DNA of 64,000 nt from Thermus thermophilus. GTDB taxonomy: Bacteria > Deinococcota > Deinococci > Deinococcales > Thermaceae. How positions within the stretch are numbered: position 1 is the first letter of the stretch; every line of letters begins with the position of its first letter. The notes below the pieces were generated by a model, which was given only the letters and a program-made list of their open reading frames with translations, had not been told where the DNA came from and searched no databases. Position numbers and translations under genes: made by a program. The DNA is taken from contig NZ_AP025158.1 of assembly GCF_019974155.1 (NCBI RefSeq), forward strand, positions 2,046,001 through 2,110,000. Reading direction: 5' to 3'. Below, piece after piece: positions 63,377-64,000 of this stretch.

Positions 63377-63661
63377 GTGAAGGCCATGACCTTCTGGGTG
63401 AAGCCCAAAAGCTCCATAGAGGCCCTGCCCGAGGCCCAGGCCCTGGTCCGGGACCTCTTGGAGCTTTTCTACGAGTACTTCCCGGAGTACGAGGGGTGCT
63501 TGGGCTTTTCCCAGTCCCCCAGAAGGCCCCGCTACCTCTTCCTCTACATGGAGGGGCCCTGCGGTGGGCTTCTTCCCGCGGCCACCCGGTTTCTGCGGGA
63601 GCTCCTCGAGGCCGCCTTCCCCCAGGCCGAGGTGCGGGTCTACGGCAAGCCCTGGCCTTAG
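63377..63661 (+). CDS. Small protein of unknown function
   Basis: 94 residues from a GTG 6 nt after AATAAT (63365-63370); an ATG at 63386 is an alternative start. The fold looks alpha/beta: TFWVKPKSSIEALPEAQALVRDLLELFYEYFPEYEG then RPRYLFLYMEGPCGGLLPAATRFLRELLEAAFPQAEVRVYGKPW. No family recognised. It diverges from natA and converges with the cobalamin adenosyltransferase gene (4-nt overlap). Confidence 0.6.
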   Translation: MKAMTFWVKPKSSIEALPEAQALVRDLLELFYEYFPEYEGCLGFSQSPRRPRYLFLYMEGPCGGLLPAATRFLRELLEAAFPQAEVRVYGKPWP

Positions 63662-64000
63662 CGGCGCTTCTTCACCAGCCACCCTTCCTCCCTGACCCCT
63701 AGCCGGGCGTTCACCACCCGGGCCAGGACGAAGAGGAGGTCGGAAAGCCGGTTCAGGTAGCGGATCACCTCGGGGTTCACGGGCTCCTCCCGGCTCAAGG
63801 CCACCACCTTGCGCTCGGCGCGGCGCACCACGGTGCGGGCGAGGTGAAGCGCGGCCGCCGCCGGATGCCCTCCGGGGAGGATGAAGCCCCGGAAGGGGGG
63901 GCTTTCCTCCTGGTAGCGGTCAATGGCCTTTTCCAGGGCCTCCACGTCCTCGGCGTCCATGCGGGCGATGTTCTTCTCGTAGGGGCTTCCCATACGGGTC
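63658..64000 (-). CDS. Cob(I)alamin adenosyltransferase, PduO type (5' end outside window)
   Basis: The frame is open through the window edge, so the ATG at 63993 is probably internal; a full PduO enzyme is about 180 residues, and about 114 are seen. FILPGGHPAAAALHLARTVVRRAERKVVAL and PEVIRYLNRLSDLLFVLARVVNARLG are the conserved C-terminal half, with the ATP-contacting Arg residues. It attaches the 5'-deoxyadenosyl group of ATP to cob(I)alamin. Confidence 0.9.
   Translation of the reverse strand, partial: TRMGSPYEKNIARMDAEDVEALEKAIDRYQEESPPFRGFILPGGHPAAAALHLARTVVRRAERKVVALSREEPVNPEVIRYLNRLSDLLFVLARVVNARLGVREEGWLVKKRR

Overview
The window is chromosomal DNA of a Thermus, most likely Thermus thermophilus or a very close strain. 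It is very GC-rich and densely packed, with most adjacent genes overlapping by 1-20 nt. Many promoters place a TAnnnT -10 hexamer 5-9 nt before the start codon, giving leaderless or nearly leaderless mRNAs. Several proteins match characterised T. thermophilus ones as I remember them: Ndx1, the GidA-related protein, the GH57 branching enzyme, LysX/LysW, SlpA, UvrB and the delta' clamp-loader subunit. SlpA and UvrB differ from the HB8 sequences I recall, so this is probably another strain.

Layout. 1-890: end of a suf Fe-S assembly operon plus a Rieske protein. 887-4045: trpE-trpG-trpD behind a trp leader peptide and attenuator. 4050-8976: thioesterase, a truncated TPR/ATPase regulator, oligoendopeptidase F, thioredoxin-type arsenate reductase and UbiE/MenG. 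9026-11748: two nucleoside-type ABC permeases. 11736-14782: phosphoesterase, holB, RicT-like PSP1 protein, flavin reductase. 15634-19958: two tandem solute-binding protein genes, one broken by an intact IS4-family element, and a PaaX-like regulator. 19962-24763: thrS, folE, gamma-carbonic anhydrase-like protein, Ndx1, a DUF1028 protein and a probable 24-residue peptide gene. 24874-35274: degenerate-GGDEF membrane protein, rarA, lipoprotein, orphan permease, CoA transferase, 4.5S RNA, ABC exporter, M29 aminopeptidase, PSBD protein, uvrB. 35374-40652: slpA and glmS, diverging from a roughly 500-bp region that holds the slpA promoter and long leader and a probable glmS ribozyme. 40698-42839: tRNA-Trp, GidA-related protein, mutY and a CoA-binding protein. 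42839-46770: NERD protein, split NAD synthetase, GH57 branching enzyme.

46775-53967 is the alpha-aminoadipate lysine pathway on the minus strand, in the order hcs, lysT, lysU, a double LysW-like protein, lysW, lysX, lysY, lysZ. Its promoter carries a Lys-Lys leader peptide and attenuator. HicBA sits between hcs and lysT, and a MNT nucleotidyltransferase with the remnant of a HEPN partner sits between lysX and lysY. A strongly folded element of about 150 nt separates lysW from lysX.

53964-64000: uppS, acyl-CoA dehydrogenase, UbiX, DUF4127 protein, trxB (with a CsoR/CstR-like operator), tRNA-Gln/Glu/Glu, a two-gene membrane operon, a NatAB-like exporter, a small orphan protein and the end of a cobalamin adenosyltransferase gene.

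The strongest leads are the RNA elements: the glmS-ribozyme-like leader, the folded lysW-lysX spacer, the two amino-acid attenuators, and the 4.5S RNA encoded partly inside a protein gene. The LysW-like paralog and the 24-residue gene follow. No CRISPR array, rRNA or prophage was seen.
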